Positions 35,131-44,222 of a DNA stretch of 64,000 nt are shown piece by piece. Position 1 is the stretch's first letter. Every line of letters begins with the position of its first letter. The translations under genes and the position numbers were made by a program. The DNA lies in NCBI GenBank assembly GCA_964657565.1, contig CAZZVQ010000004.1, forward strand, positions 1 to 64,000, written 5' to 3'. A model generated the notes under the pieces. That model did not search any database and was not told the DNA's origin. It saw only the letters and a program-made list of their open reading frames with translations. This stretch comes from JAVVHH01 sp964657565. GTDB lineage: Bacteria; Pseudomonadota; Alphaproteobacteria; Acetobacterales; Acetobacteraceae.

Positions 35131-36386
35131 TCGACCAGAACCCCGCCAACGTCGTCGCCGGCGAACCCGGCATATCGCGCCCCGGGGGCCAGCCCCGGTC
35201 CCGCCGCACCGCCTGGCTCGCCGGCATCGCCGCCATCGCGCTGATCGGCGCCGGTGCCGCGGTCCTGGCGCCGCGGCTGATCGCCTCCGCCCCCGCTCCA
35301 GCCGCCGCCGCGGCCGCCCCGGTGCCGGTCTCGGTCGCCACCGTCGAAGAACGCGACACCGCGATCTGGAGCGACTTCTCCGGCCGGGTCGAAGCGGTGG
35401 ACCGGGTCGAGATCCGCCCCCGTGCCGCCGGTGCCATCGTCGAAGCGCATTTCCGCGAAGGCGCGATCGTCAAGGCCAACGACCTCCTGTTCACCATCGA
35501 CCCGGCCCCCTACGCCGTCGAGGTCCAGGGCGCCGAGGCCCAGCTCGCCGCCGCCCAAGCCCGCCTCGTGCTCGCCGCCAAGGAGCAGCAGCGCGCCCAG
35601 CAACTCGTCGGCAACGGCTTCACCCCCCAGCGCGACGTCGACCAGCGGGTCAACGAGTTCCACGCCGCCGAAGCCAACCTGCGCGCCATGCAGGCCGCCC
35701 TCGACCGCGCCCGCCTCAACCTCGGCTACACCGAAGTCCGCGCCCCCATCGCCGGCCGCGTCGGCCGCATCGAGGTCACCGGCGGCAACCTGGTCCCCGC
35801 CGGGCCCACCGCGCCCGTGCTGACCACCCTCGTCTCCGTCGACCCGGTCTACGCCAGCTTCGAAGCCGACGAACAGTCCCTGTCCCGCGCCCTCGCCAGC
35901 CTGCCCGGCGGGGGCGGCGACCTGGTCCAGCAGATCGGCCGCATCCCCGTCCAGATGGGCACCCTCGGCACCCCCGGCACGCCCTTCACCGGCCATCTGC
36001 AACTGGTCGACAACGTGGTCGACGGCCGCAGCGGCACCGTCCGCGTCCGCGCCGTGTTCGACAATGCCGACGGCCGCCTCATGCCCGGCCAGTTCGCCCG
36101 CATCCGCCTCGGCCTCGCCCGCACCGAACGCGCTTTGGCCATCAGCGAGAACGCCATCGGCACCGACCAGGACCGCCGTTTCGTCATGGTGGTCGGCGAC
36201 GACAGCAAGGTGAGCTACCGCCAGGTGTCGCTCGGCGGCACCGCCGACGGCATGCGGCTCGTCGCCGCCGGCCTCAAGCCCGGCGAGCGCATCGTCGTCA
36301 ACGGCCTCCAGCGCGTCCGGCCCGGCGCCGTCGTCGCCCCACAACCTGTTGCCATGAACGGATCGGCCACGCTCGCCGTCCGCTGA
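35127..36386 (+). CDS. RND efflux periplasmic adaptor (MexE/AcrA-like)
   Basis: A 419-residue membrane-fusion protein. An N-terminal membrane anchor (WLAGIAAIALIGAGAAVLAP) is followed by the lipoyl half-motifs (VDRVEIRPRAAGAIVEAHF and LGYTEVRAPIAGRVGRIEV), a coiled-coil hairpin between them, and the beta-barrel domain (LQLVDNVVDGRSGTVRVRA). It links the RND pump to an outer-membrane channel; no oprN/tolC-type gene is in the operon. Confidence 0.94.
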   Translation: MIDQNPANVVAGEPGISRPGGQPRSRRTAWLAGIAAIALIGAGAAVLAPRLIASAPAPAAAAAAPVPVSVATVEERDTAIWSDFSGRVEAVDRVEIRPRAAGAIVEAHFREGAIVKANDLLFTIDPAPYAVEVQGAEAQLAAAQARLVLAAKEQQRAQQLVGNGFTPQRDVDQRVNEFHAAEANLRAMQAALDRARLNLGYTEVRAPIAGRVGRIEVTGGNLVPAGPTAPVLTTLVSVDPVYASFEADEQSLSRALASLPGGGGDLVQQIGRIPVQMGTLGTPGTPFTGHLQLVDNVVDGRSGTVRVRAVFDNADGRLMPGQFARIRLGLARTERALAISENAIGTDQDRRFVMVVGDDSKVSYRQVSLGGTADGMRLVAAGLKPGERIVVNGLQRVRPGAVVAPQPVAMNGSATLAVR

Positions 36387-36411
36387 ACCCGGCCCCTATC
36401 GGACAATCTCC

Positions 36412-39400
36412 ATGAACATCTCCAGGTTCTTCATCGACCGACCGGTCTTCGCCGGCGTCCTCTCCGTCCTCATCTTCGTCTCGGGCCTGCTCGCCCTGCG
36501 CGCCCTCCCGATCTCGGAATATCCGGAGGTCGTGCCGCCCCAGATCGTCGTCCGCGCCAACTACCCCGGCGCCAGCCCGAAGGTCATCGCCGAGACCGTC
36601 GCCACGCCCATCGAGGAGCAGATCAACGGCGTCGAGGGCATGCTCTACATGGGCAGCCAGGCCACCACCGACGGCCTCATGACCCTGACCGTCACCTTCA
36701 AGCTCGGCACCGACCCGGACAAGGCGCAGCAACTCGTGCAGAACCGCGTCAGCCAGGCCGAACCGCGCCTGCCGGATGCCGTGCGCACCCTGGGGATCAC
36801 CACCATCAAATCCTCCCCGGACCTGATGATGGTCGTCCACATCCTGTCGCCCAACGACAAATACGACATCACCTACCTGCGCAACTACGCCGTCCTCAAC
36901 GTCAAGGATCGGCTGGCCCGCATCACCGGCGTCGGCGACGTGCAGCTGTTCGGCTCCGGCGACTACGCCATGCGCATCTGGCTCGACCCGCAGAAGATGG
37001 CCGAGCACGGCCTCTCCGCCGGCGACGTCGTCTCCGAGATCCGCGCCCAGAACGTGCAAGCCGCCGCCGGCGTCGTCGGCGCCTCGCCCAACGTCCCCGG
37101 CCTCAGCCTGCAGCTCTCCGTCAACGCCCAGGGCCGCCTGCAATCCCCCGACGAGTTCGGCGACATCGTCGTCCGGACCGCCCCGGGCGGCGCCGTCACC
37201 CGCCTGCGCGACGTCGCCCGCATCGAGATGGGCGCCGCCGACTACTCGCTCCGCTCGCTGCTGAACAACAAATCCGCCGTCGCCGTCCCGGTCTTCCAAG
37301 CCCCCGGCTCGAACGCCATCCAGATCGCCGACGCCGTCCGCGCCACCATGGAGGAGATCAAGCAGAACATGCCCGAAGGCGTGGACTACGCCGTGGTCTA
37401 CGACACCACCCAGTTCGTCCGCGCCTCGATCGAAGCCGTCGTCCACACCCTGCTGGAGGCGGTGGTGCTGGTGGTGATCGTGGTCGTGCTGTTCCTGCAG
37501 ACCTGGCGCGCCTCGATCATCCCCCTGATCGCCGTGCCCGTCTCCGTCATCGGCACCTTCGGCGTCATGCACCTGTTCGGCTTCTCCATCAACGCGCTCA
37601 GCCTGTTCGGCCTGGTGCTGGCCATCGGCATCGTGGTCGACGACGCCATCGTCGTGGTCGAGAACGTCGAGCGCAACATCGAGGCCGGGCTGTCGCCCAA
37701 GCTGGCCACCTACCAGGCCATGACCGAGGTGTCGGGCCCGATCGTCGCGATCGCCCTCGTGCTGGTCGCGGTGTTCGTGCCGCTGGCGTTCATCAGCGGC
37801 TTGACCGGCCAGTTCTACCGCCAATTCGCCCTGACCATCGCCATCTCCACCGTGATCTCGGCCGTCAACTCGCTGACCCTGTCGCCGGCGCTGGCCGCCT
37901 TGTTGCTGCGCGGGCACGACGCGCCGAAGGATGCGCTCACCCGCGTGCTGGACCGCCTCCTGGGCTGGTTCTTCCGCGGCTTCAACCGCTTCTTCGCCGC
38001 CGGATCTAATGCCTACAGCGGCGGCGTGACCCGGGTGATCGGCCGCAAATCGATCATGATGCTCGTCTACCTGGTGCTGGTCGGCGCCGCCTACGCCCTG
38101 TTCCAAGCCGTGCCCGGCGGCTTCGTGCCCGCCCAGGACAAGCAATACCTGGTCGGCTTCGCCCAACTCCCCGACGGCGCCAGCCTCGACCGCAGCGAAA
38201 GCGTCATCACCCGCATGGGCGACATCGCCGGCAAGCAGCCCGGCGCCGTCAACAACATCGCCTTCCCCGGCCTGTCCATCAGCGGCTTCACCAACAGCTC
38301 CAACGCCGGAATCGTCTTCGTCTCGCTCGACGAGTTCGAGCGCCGCACCACGCCCGATCTATCCGCCGGCGCCATCGCCGGCTCCCTGAACGGCAAGTTC
38401 GCGTCCATCCAGGACGCGTTCATCGCCGTCTTCCCGCCGCCGCCGGTGCAGGGCCTCGGCACGATCGGCGGGTTCAAGCTGCAGATCGAAGACCGCGCCG
38501 GGCTGGGCTACGAGGCCCTGAACGACGCCACCAACGCCTTCCTGACCGCCGCCCGCAAGGCGCCCGAGCTGGCCGGCCTCTTCACCGGCCTGCGCATCGG
38601 CGTGCCGCAGCTCTACGCCGACATCGACCGGGTGCGGGCGCGCCAGCTCGGCGTCGCGGTGACCGACGTCTTCGATACGCTGCAGATCTATCTCGGCTCG
38701 CTCTACGTGAACGACTTCAACGCCTTCGGCCGCACCTACTCCGTGCGCGTCCAGGCCGACGCACCGTTCCGTGCCAGGGCCGAGGACGTCGGCCAACTGA
38801 AGGTCCGCAGCGCGTCCGGCGAGATGGTGCCGCTCGCCGCGGTGATGACCATCAAGAACAGCTCCGGGCCCGAGCGGGCCATGCGCTACAACGGGTTCCT
38901 CAGCGCGGACGTCAACGGCGGCGCCGCGCCGGGCTACTCCACCGGCCAAGCCCAGGATGCCGTGGCGCGGATCGCCAAGGAGACGTTGCCCAAGGGCTTC
39001 GGCTACGAATGGACCGAACTCACCTATCAGCAGATCATCGCCGGCAATTCCGGCGTGCTGATCTTCCCGCTGGCCCTGCTGCTGGTCTTCCTCGTGCTCG
39101 CCGCCCAGTACGAGAGCATGACCCTGCCGCTGGCCATCATCATGATCGTGCCCATGGGCCTGCTCGCGGCCATGACCGGCGTCTGGCTCACGCACGGCGA
39201 CAACAACGTGTTCACCCAGATCGGCCTCATCGTGCTCGTCGGCCTCTCGGCCAAGAACGCCATCCTCATCGTCGAATTCGCCCGCGAGCTCGAATTCGCC
39301 GGACGCAGCCCGGTCGCCGCCGCCATCGAGGCCAGCCGCCTCCGCCTGCGTCCGATCCTGATGACGTCGATGGCGTTCATCCTCGGCGTGCTGCCGCTGG

Positions 39401-39615
39401 TGCTGTCCACCGGCGCCGGGGCCGAGATGCGCCACGCCATGGGCGTCGCCGTCTTCGCCGGCATGATCGGCGTCACCGCCTTCGGCCTGTTCCTCACCCC
39501 GGTCTTCTACGTCGTCCTCCGGCGGATTGCAGGCAACAGGCCCCTGCAGCACACGGCGGCGGCGACAGCCGACCTGCCCGGGCTGGTGGTGGCCGCTACG
39601 AGCGTGGATAGATGA
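36412..39615 (+). CDS. RND efflux pump permease (MexF/AcrB-like)
   Basis: A 1067-residue inner-membrane drug/proton antiporter of normal family length. It begins NISRFFIDRPVFAGVLSV and shows the TM4 motif GLVLAIGIVVDDAIVVVENV with the proton-relay Asp pair, plus GLSAKNAILIVEFA in TM10. It is 25 bases downstream of the adaptor. Its last 20 bases overlap the 3' end of the convergent XRE-cupin gene. Substrates are unknown. Confidence 0.96.
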   Translation: MNISRFFIDRPVFAGVLSVLIFVSGLLALRALPISEYPEVVPPQIVVRANYPGASPKVIAETVATPIEEQINGVEGMLYMGSQATTDGLMTLTVTFKLGTDPDKAQQLVQNRVSQAEPRLPDAVRTLGITTIKSSPDLMMVVHILSPNDKYDITYLRNYAVLNVKDRLARITGVGDVQLFGSGDYAMRIWLDPQKMAEHGLSAGDVVSEIRAQNVQAAAGVVGASPNVPGLSLQLSVNAQGRLQSPDEFGDIVVRTAPGGAVTRLRDVARIEMGAADYSLRSLLNNKSAVAVPVFQAPGSNAIQIADAVRATMEEIKQNMPEGVDYAVVYDTTQFVRASIEAVVHTLLEAVVLVVIVVVLFLQTWRASIIPLIAVPVSVIGTFGVMHLFGFSINALSLFGLVLAIGIVVDDAIVVVENVERNIEAGLSPKLATYQAMTEVSGPIVAIALVLVAVFVPLAFISGLTGQFYRQFALTIAISTVISAVNSLTLSPALAALLLRGHDAPKDALTRVLDRLLGWFFRGFNRFFAAGSNAYSGGVTRVIGRKSIMMLVYLVLVGAAYALFQAVPGGFVPAQDKQYLVGFAQLPDGASLDRSESVITRMGDIAGKQPGAVNNIAFPGLSISGFTNSSNAGIVFVSLDEFERRTTPDLSAGAIAGSLNGKFASIQDAFIAVFPPPPVQGLGTIGGFKLQIEDRAGLGYEALNDATNAFLTAARKAPELAGLFTGLRIGVPQLYADIDRVRARQLGVAVTDVFDTLQIYLGSLYVNDFNAFGRTYSVRVQADAPFRARAEDVGQLKVRSASGEMVPLAAVMTIKNSSGPERAMRYNGFLSADVNGGAAPGYSTGQAQDAVARIAKETLPKGFGYEWTELTYQQIIAGNSGVLIFPLALLLVFLVLAAQYESMTLPLAIIMIVPMGLLAAMTGVWLTHGDNNVFTQIGLIVLVGLSAKNAILIVEFARELEFAGRSPVAAAIEASRLRLRPILMTSMAFILGVLPLVLSTGAGAEMRHAMGVAVFAGMIGVTAFGLFLTPVFYVVLRRIAGNRPLQHTAAATADLPGLVVAATSVDR

Positions 39616-40237
39616 TGATGGAGAGGTAGGTGGACGGCAGCTCCAGCATCGTCTGCGGGCCGTGCCGGGCGGTGGCGTCGAAGAACAGGGTGTCGCCCGG
39701 GGCCATGTCGTACACCTGGTCGCCGTGGCGATAGGCGACCCGGCCGGTCAGCATGAAGATCATTTCGACGCCCGCATGTTGGAACGAGGTATACGGCGCC
39801 GCCCCCTGGTCCAGGGTGATCAGATACGGCTCCACCGCCACCGGCCCGGCGACGGAGTGGCCGAGCAGTTCGTAGCGGTGCCCGGCCTTGGTGCCGCGCC
39901 GGTCGATCTGCACGCCCTGTCCGGCCCGCACGAACGAGCAGTCCCGCCGCGGCTCGCTGCCGGCGAACAGCGCCGCTAGCGACACGTTCAACACCGGCGC
40001 GATGGCGTCCAGCGTGCCGAGCGAGGCCGAGATCTGCCCGGTCTCGATCTTGGACAGCATCCCCGTCGAGATCCCCGCCGCTCGCGCCAGCTCCGCCCCG
40101 GTCAACCCCATGCGCGTCCGCAACATCCGCACCTCGCGACCGATCCGCTGCTCCAACGTGGCCGCATTCTCCTCCGGCGCGTTCGATCCGGTCGCGAGGG
40201 GTGGCGCTCGATCACTGGCTTTTGGCGATTGCGGCAT
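39596..40237 (-). CDS. XRE-family HTH regulator with C-terminal cupin
   Basis: A 213-residue regulator. HTH about residues 31-90 (TGAELARAAGISTGMLSKIE), cupin about 125-210 (GVEMIFMLTGRVAYRHGD and MAPGDTLFFDATARHGP). It is divergent from the importer-hydantoinase operon, 122 bases away, and likely senses the small molecule that the operon handles. Inverted repeats in the intervening region are candidate operators. Confidence 0.9.
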   Translation of the reverse strand: MPQSPKASDRAPPLATGSNAPEENAATLEQRIGREVRMLRTRMGLTGAELARAAGISTGMLSKIETGQISASLGTLDAIAPVLNVSLAALFAGSEPRRDCSFVRAGQGVQIDRRGTKAGHRYELLGHSVAGPVAVEPYLITLDQGAAPYTSFQHAGVEMIFMLTGRVAYRHGDQVYDMAPGDTLFFDATARHGPQTMLELPSTYLSIIIYPRS

Positions 40238-40279
40238 GCGCGACCTTACTCGGGCGATTTGCCTGTGGGGAAATTATTT

Positions 40280-40310
40280 CTCTTGCGAAGAACCATTGCC
40301 GATGCAAGAG
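40280..40310. promoter_or_regulatory. Inverted repeat between the XRE-cupin gene and the importer operon
   Basis: CTCTTGC, 17-base spacer, GCAAGAG. A second, shorter dyad (TTGC, 6 bases, GCAA) follows at 40320-40333. Both lie in the AT-richer 122-base divergent region and are candidate binding sites for the XRE-cupin regulator. The spacer is long for a single operator. Confidence 0.4.
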
Positions 40311-40359
40311 TTTGGTCGTTTGCAGTGCAGCAATTCGTCTCCAGCGGATCGGATCTTCC

Positions 40360-41412
40360 ATGATCACCACCACTCGACGCACCTTGGGCCTCGCAGCCCT
40401 GGCGATGCCGTTCATCGGCGGCGCCCGCGCCCAGGCGGCCAAGACGATCACGCTCGTTGCCTACCCGGCGCTGTTCCAGGAGCGCTACCTCAAGAACGTG
40501 GTCGAGCCGTTCATGGCCGAGAACCCCGACGTAAAGGTCGACTATTTTGCGCAGCCGACCTCCGCGCAGATGCTCGGAACGTTGCGCGCCCAGAAGGCGT
40601 CGCCGCAATCGGACGTCGCGATCCTCGATCTAGCGGTGTCCAAGGCCGGCACCGATGAGGGCATCTTCACCAAGCTCGACCCGGCCGAGATCACCAACAT
40701 CCCCGACCTCTACCCGAACGCCCGCGTCCCCGGCCTCGCCGGCGTCGTCGTCACCTTCGACAACCTCGAATTGATCTACAATGCGGACCTGGTGAAGACC
40801 GCCCCGGATTCCTGGCTGGCGCTGATGGACAAGGCCTATGCCGGCAAGGTCGTCGTCCCCGCCATGCCCGACATCGTCGGCCTGAGTCTGACGGTGCTGC
40901 TCGAAAAGATCGCCGGCGGCGCCGACCCGATGCACAACCTGGACAAGGGCATCGTCGAGATGGGCAAGATCGCGCCCAACGTGCAGACCTGGGACCCCAA
41001 GCCCGAAGTCTACGCGCCCGTCGCCAGCGGGCAGGCCATGATCGGCGTGGGCTGGAACGCCCGCGCCCAGCTCAACAAGGACCTCTCGGGCGGCAAGCTG
41101 CAGCCGGTCCTGCCGAAAGAGGGCAGCCTGTTCCAGGCCAACACCATCAACCTCGTGGCTGGCTCGCCGAACCAGGCCGCCGCCAAGCGCTTCATCGACT
41201 ACGCGCTCAGCCCGGCCGCGCAGAAGCGCTTCACCGAAGCGATGTTCTACGCCCCGTCCAACGCCAAGGCGATGATCGCGCCCGAAGCCATGCAGCGCAC
41301 CGCGGTCGGCTCGCTCGACAAGATGGTCCCCGTGGACTGGGTCGAGCTCGCCAAGATCCGCGATTCCGTCAACGAACAATGGCGCCGCAAGGTGATCCCG
41401 CTCAGCCGCTGA
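40360..41412 (+). CDS. Extracellular solute-binding protein of a PotD-like ABC importer
   Basis: A 350-residue periplasmic protein. ATG 40360 gives a twin-arginine-like signal (TTTRRTLGLAALAMPFIGGARA); longer readings have no signal. ITLVAYPALFQERYLKNVV, SDVAILDLAVSKAG and NLELIYNADLVKTAPDSW match family-1/PotD proteins. The stop overlaps the ATPase start (TGATG). With HyuA/B genes downstream, the ligand may be a cyclic amide, lactam or related amino-acid derivative. Confidence 0.9.
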   Translation: MITTTRRTLGLAALAMPFIGGARAQAAKTITLVAYPALFQERYLKNVVEPFMAENPDVKVDYFAQPTSAQMLGTLRAQKASPQSDVAILDLAVSKAGTDEGIFTKLDPAEITNIPDLYPNARVPGLAGVVVTFDNLELIYNADLVKTAPDSWLALMDKAYAGKVVVPAMPDIVGLSLTVLLEKIAGGADPMHNLDKGIVEMGKIAPNVQTWDPKPEVYAPVASGQAMIGVGWNARAQLNKDLSGGKLQPVLPKEGSLFQANTINLVAGSPNQAAAKRFIDYALSPAAQKRFTEAMFYAPSNAKAMIAPEAMQRTAVGSLDKMVPVDWVELAKIRDSVNEQWRRKVIPLSR

Positions 41413-42491
41413 TGCCGACCCCCGACCCGGCGCAGGCGTTCCTCTCCGTCCGCGGCCTGACCAAGCGCTACGCCGGCGCGACCGCCGTCCACGACCTCAA
41501 CGTCGACGTGCCCAAGGGCGAGCTGGTCGCCTTCCTGGGCCCGTCCGGCTGCGGCAAGACGACGTCCCTGCGCATGATCGCCGGCCTGGTGCCCGCCACC
41601 TCCGGCCACATCGTGGTCGGCGGCCGCGACGTGACCCATGTTCCGCCGTACCGCCGCGACATGGGGCTGATGTTCCAGAGCTACGCCCTGTTCCCGCACA
41701 TGAGCGTGGCCGCCAACGTCGCGTTCGGCCTCAAGGTGCGCAAGGTCGGCCGCGCCGAGACGGCCGAGCGCGTGCGCGACGCCATCGCCATGGTGCGCAT
41801 GCAGGGCCGCGAAGACCGCCGCCCCTCCCAACTCTCCGGCGGCCAGCAGCAGCGTGTGGCGCTGGCCCGCGCGCTGGTGATCCGCCCCCAGATCCTCCTG
41901 CTCGACGAGCCGCTCTCCAACCTCGACGCCCAGCTCCGCGACGAGATGCGCACGGAGATCCGCGACATCCAGCAGCGCCTGAACATCACCGCCATCTTCG
42001 TCACCCACGACCAGGGCGAGGCGCTGACGATGTGCGACAAGGTCGTCGTGCTCAACGGCGGCCGGCTGGAACAGATCGGCACCCCGCGCGACCTCTACGA
42101 GCGCCCGGCCACCCCGTTCGTCGCCAGCTTCGTCGGCCGCACCAACCGCCTCCCGCTCATCGCCACGCAAGGGACCGTGCTGCTCGGCGACACGCCCCTC
42201 CATCTCGGCGATCGGCAGTGCTCCGGCCCCGTCGACCTGCTGATCCGCCCGCACCGCATCCAGTTGCGCGCCGGCTCCGACGACGCAGGAGCCGGCCAGC
42301 ACCAGGTGCCGGGCCAGGTCGAGCGCGCCATCTATGCCGGCGACCTGCTCCACTACGAGGTCAAAATCGGCGCCCACACCATCACCGTCGAATGCCCGAC
42401 CGCCGCGGCCGACGCGCTGCTGCCGCCGGGCGCCCCGGTGACGCTGGCCTGGCGCCGCGAGGACACGCTGGTGTTCGACCGCCCCGCATGA
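41412..42491 (+). CDS. ABC transporter ATP-binding protein, PotA-like
   Basis: A 359-residue ATPase with Walker A GPSGCGKTT, LMFQSYALFPHMSV, signature LSGGQQQRVALARAL, LLLDEPLSNLD and VTHDQGEAL, plus a C-terminal TOBE-like domain (residues after about 240). It is coupled by one base to the binding-protein gene and by ATGA to the first permease. It is paralogous to the ATPase at 1808-2941. Confidence 0.94.
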   Translation: MPTPDPAQAFLSVRGLTKRYAGATAVHDLNVDVPKGELVAFLGPSGCGKTTSLRMIAGLVPATSGHIVVGGRDVTHVPPYRRDMGLMFQSYALFPHMSVAANVAFGLKVRKVGRAETAERVRDAIAMVRMQGREDRRPSQLSGGQQQRVALARALVIRPQILLLDEPLSNLDAQLRDEMRTEIRDIQQRLNITAIFVTHDQGEALTMCDKVVVLNGGRLEQIGTPRDLYERPATPFVASFVGRTNRLPLIATQGTVLLGDTPLHLGDRQCSGPVDLLIRPHRIQLRAGSDDAGAGQHQVPGQVERAIYAGDLLHYEVKIGAHTITVECPTAAADALLPPGAPVTLAWRREDTLVFDRPA

Positions 42492-43342
42492 CCCAAGGCC
42501 AGCGCCTCCGCCACGCTGTGCTGATCGTGGCCCTGATCCTGCCGGTCGCCATCGTCTGCGCGGTCGGCTTCATGGCCCCGGTCGCCAACCTGGTCAGCTT
42601 CTCGTTCCGCGAAGTGCAGGCGACCGGCGCCATGCTCGGTGGCTCCAGCCTGGCCAGCTGGATCAGCGTCGCCACCGACCCGTTCTACATCGAGCTGCTG
42701 GTGAACAGCGTGCTGGTCAGCCTCGGCATCACGCTGCTGACCCTGGTGTGCTCCTACCCGATCGCGCTCTACGTGCACCGCTGCCGCGGGAGATGGCGCA
42801 CCTTCCTCCTCATGCTGTGCGTCGTGCCGCTGCTGACCTCGGCGGTGGTGCGCACCTATGGCTGGATCGTGCTGCTGCTCAACGACGGCGTGGTCAACAA
42901 TCTGCTGCTGGCGGCCGGGCTGCCCGGGCCGTTCCGCCTCGTCTACAACCAGACCGGCGTGGTGATCGGCATGGTCGAGATCCTGATGCCCTACATGATC
43001 CTGTCCCTCCTGGCCGGCTTCGGCCGCCTCGATCCCCGCGTCGAGGAAGCGGCGCTGTCGCTCGGCGCGCCGCCGCTGCAATCGCTGCTGCGCGTGGTCG
43101 TGCCGCTGAGCCTGCCCGGCGTGGCGCTCGGCTCGCTGCTGTGCTTCGTGCTCGCGGTCTCCTCCTTCATCACCCCCAAGCTGCTCGGCGGCGGCCGCGT
43201 CTTCCTGCTGGCGACCGAGATCTACGACCAGGCGATGGTGACGCTGAACTGGCCGCTAGCGTCGTCGCTCTCGCTGATGATCCTCCTGATCTTCGGCGCC
43301 GCGCTGCTGGTCTACAGCCGCGCCATCAAGGCGATCAGCTGA
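42488..43342 (+). CDS. ABC transporter permease, PotB-like
   Basis: A 284-residue permease with about six hydrophobic segments and the EAA loop near RVEEAALSLGAPPLQSLLRVV. ATG 42488 overlaps the ATPase stop. It is followed by 81 non-coding bases holding a palindromic element before the second permease. It resembles the truncated permease at 1-786 (GGGRVFLLATEIYDQ versus GGGRLVYLPALVWQQ). Confidence 0.93.
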   Translation: MTQGQRLRHAVLIVALILPVAIVCAVGFMAPVANLVSFSFREVQATGAMLGGSSLASWISVATDPFYIELLVNSVLVSLGITLLTLVCSYPIALYVHRCRGRWRTFLLMLCVVPLLTSAVVRTYGWIVLLLNDGVVNNLLLAAGLPGPFRLVYNQTGVVIGMVEILMPYMILSLLAGFGRLDPRVEEAALSLGAPPLQSLLRVVVPLSLPGVALGSLLCFVLAVSSFITPKLLGGGRVFLLATEIYDQAMVTLNWPLASSLSLMILLIFGAALLVYSRAIKAIS

Positions 43343-43371
43343 TGGAGCACTTGAGTCACGCCTCTACCGTC

Positions 43372-43394
43372 ACCCACGGGCTTGACCCGTGGGT
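43372..43394. repeat. REP-like palindromic element inside the importer operon
   Basis: ACCCACGGG, loop CTTGA, CCCGTGGGT: a perfect 9-bp stem between the two permease genes. Palindromes of this layout (two G/C-rich arms around CTTGA) are dispersed in many alphaproteobacterial genomes. In RNA it could stabilise upstream mRNA or tune downstream expression. I saw no second copy in the window. Confidence 0.6.
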
Positions 43395-43423
43395 CCACGA
43401 CGCCTGCTTGGGGGAACACTGAC

Positions 43424-44218
43424 ATGGACGAACGCCCCGTCTCGCCCGTGCTGAAGCTGCTCGCGGCGCTGATGTTCGTCTTCATGCTCGCGCCCGTGCT
43501 GATCGTGATCCCGATCTCGTTCAGCGCCGCCACCGACATGCGCTTCCCGCCCCCGGGCTGGAGCCTGCGCTGGTACGGCGCCATCTTCACCGATCCCCGC
43601 ATGGTCGGCGCCTTCGGCACCAGCATCCTGCTCGCCCTGGCCACGACGGCCATCAGCATGCTGCTCGCGCTGCCCTGCGCCTACGCCCTGGTCCGCCTGC
43701 AGCCCCCCGGCGCCTCGTTCCTGGCCAGCCTGTTCACCGCCCCGCTCCTACTGCCCAGCATCGTGCTCGGCCTGGCGCTGCTCGTGGTGTTCGCGCCGCT
43801 CGGCCTGCTGGCGACCTTCCCCGGCGTGCTCGCCGCGCACCTGGTCATCACCTTGCCCTACGCCATCCGCGTCCTCTCGACCGCCCTGGCCAACGTGCCC
43901 GCTCCGGTCGAGGAGGCCGCCTTGACGCTCGGCGCGAGCCCGCTCGCCGTGTTCGCCAAAGTGACGCTGCCGATCATGGGCGGCGGCCTCGCCGCCACCG
44001 CCGCGCTCTGCTTCCTGGTGTCGTTCGACGAAGTCGTGCTCTCGCTCTTCATGACCGGCCCGCGCCTGACCACGCTGCCCGTCGAGCTGTTCCACCACGT
44101 CGAGAACGCGGCCGACCCGCTGGTCGCCGCCGTCTCGATGCTGCTGATCGTGTTGACCTTCGCGGTCGTGTTCGTGGTCGACCGCACGACCGGCCTCGCC
44201 CGCACCTTCGCCAAATGA
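43424..44218 (+). CDS. ABC transporter permease, PotC-like
   Basis: A 264-residue second permease with about six hydrophobic segments and the EAA loop near VEEAALTLGASPLAVFAKVTLP. ATG 43424 has a GGGGGAA ribosome site and follows the palindromic element; an upstream ATG at 43382 would start inside that element and is rejected. It is 4 bases before hyuA. Confidence 0.93.
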   Translation: MDERPVSPVLKLLAALMFVFMLAPVLIVIPISFSAATDMRFPPPGWSLRWYGAIFTDPRMVGAFGTSILLALATTAISMLLALPCAYALVRLQPPGASFLASLFTAPLLLPSIVLGLALLVVFAPLGLLATFPGVLAAHLVITLPYAIRVLSTALANVPAPVEEAALTLGASPLAVFAKVTLPIMGGGLAATAALCFLVSFDEVVLSLFMTGPRLTTLPVELFHHVENAADPLVAAVSMLLIVLTFAVVFVVDRTTGLARTFAK

Positions 44219-44222
44219 GATC

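Noticed and set aside
36298..38166. 622-codon open frame antisense to the RND pump
   Set aside because: It is Asp/Gly/Gln/Val-rich low-complexity sequence produced by the codon bias of the real sense gene; it has no domain and no ribosome site.
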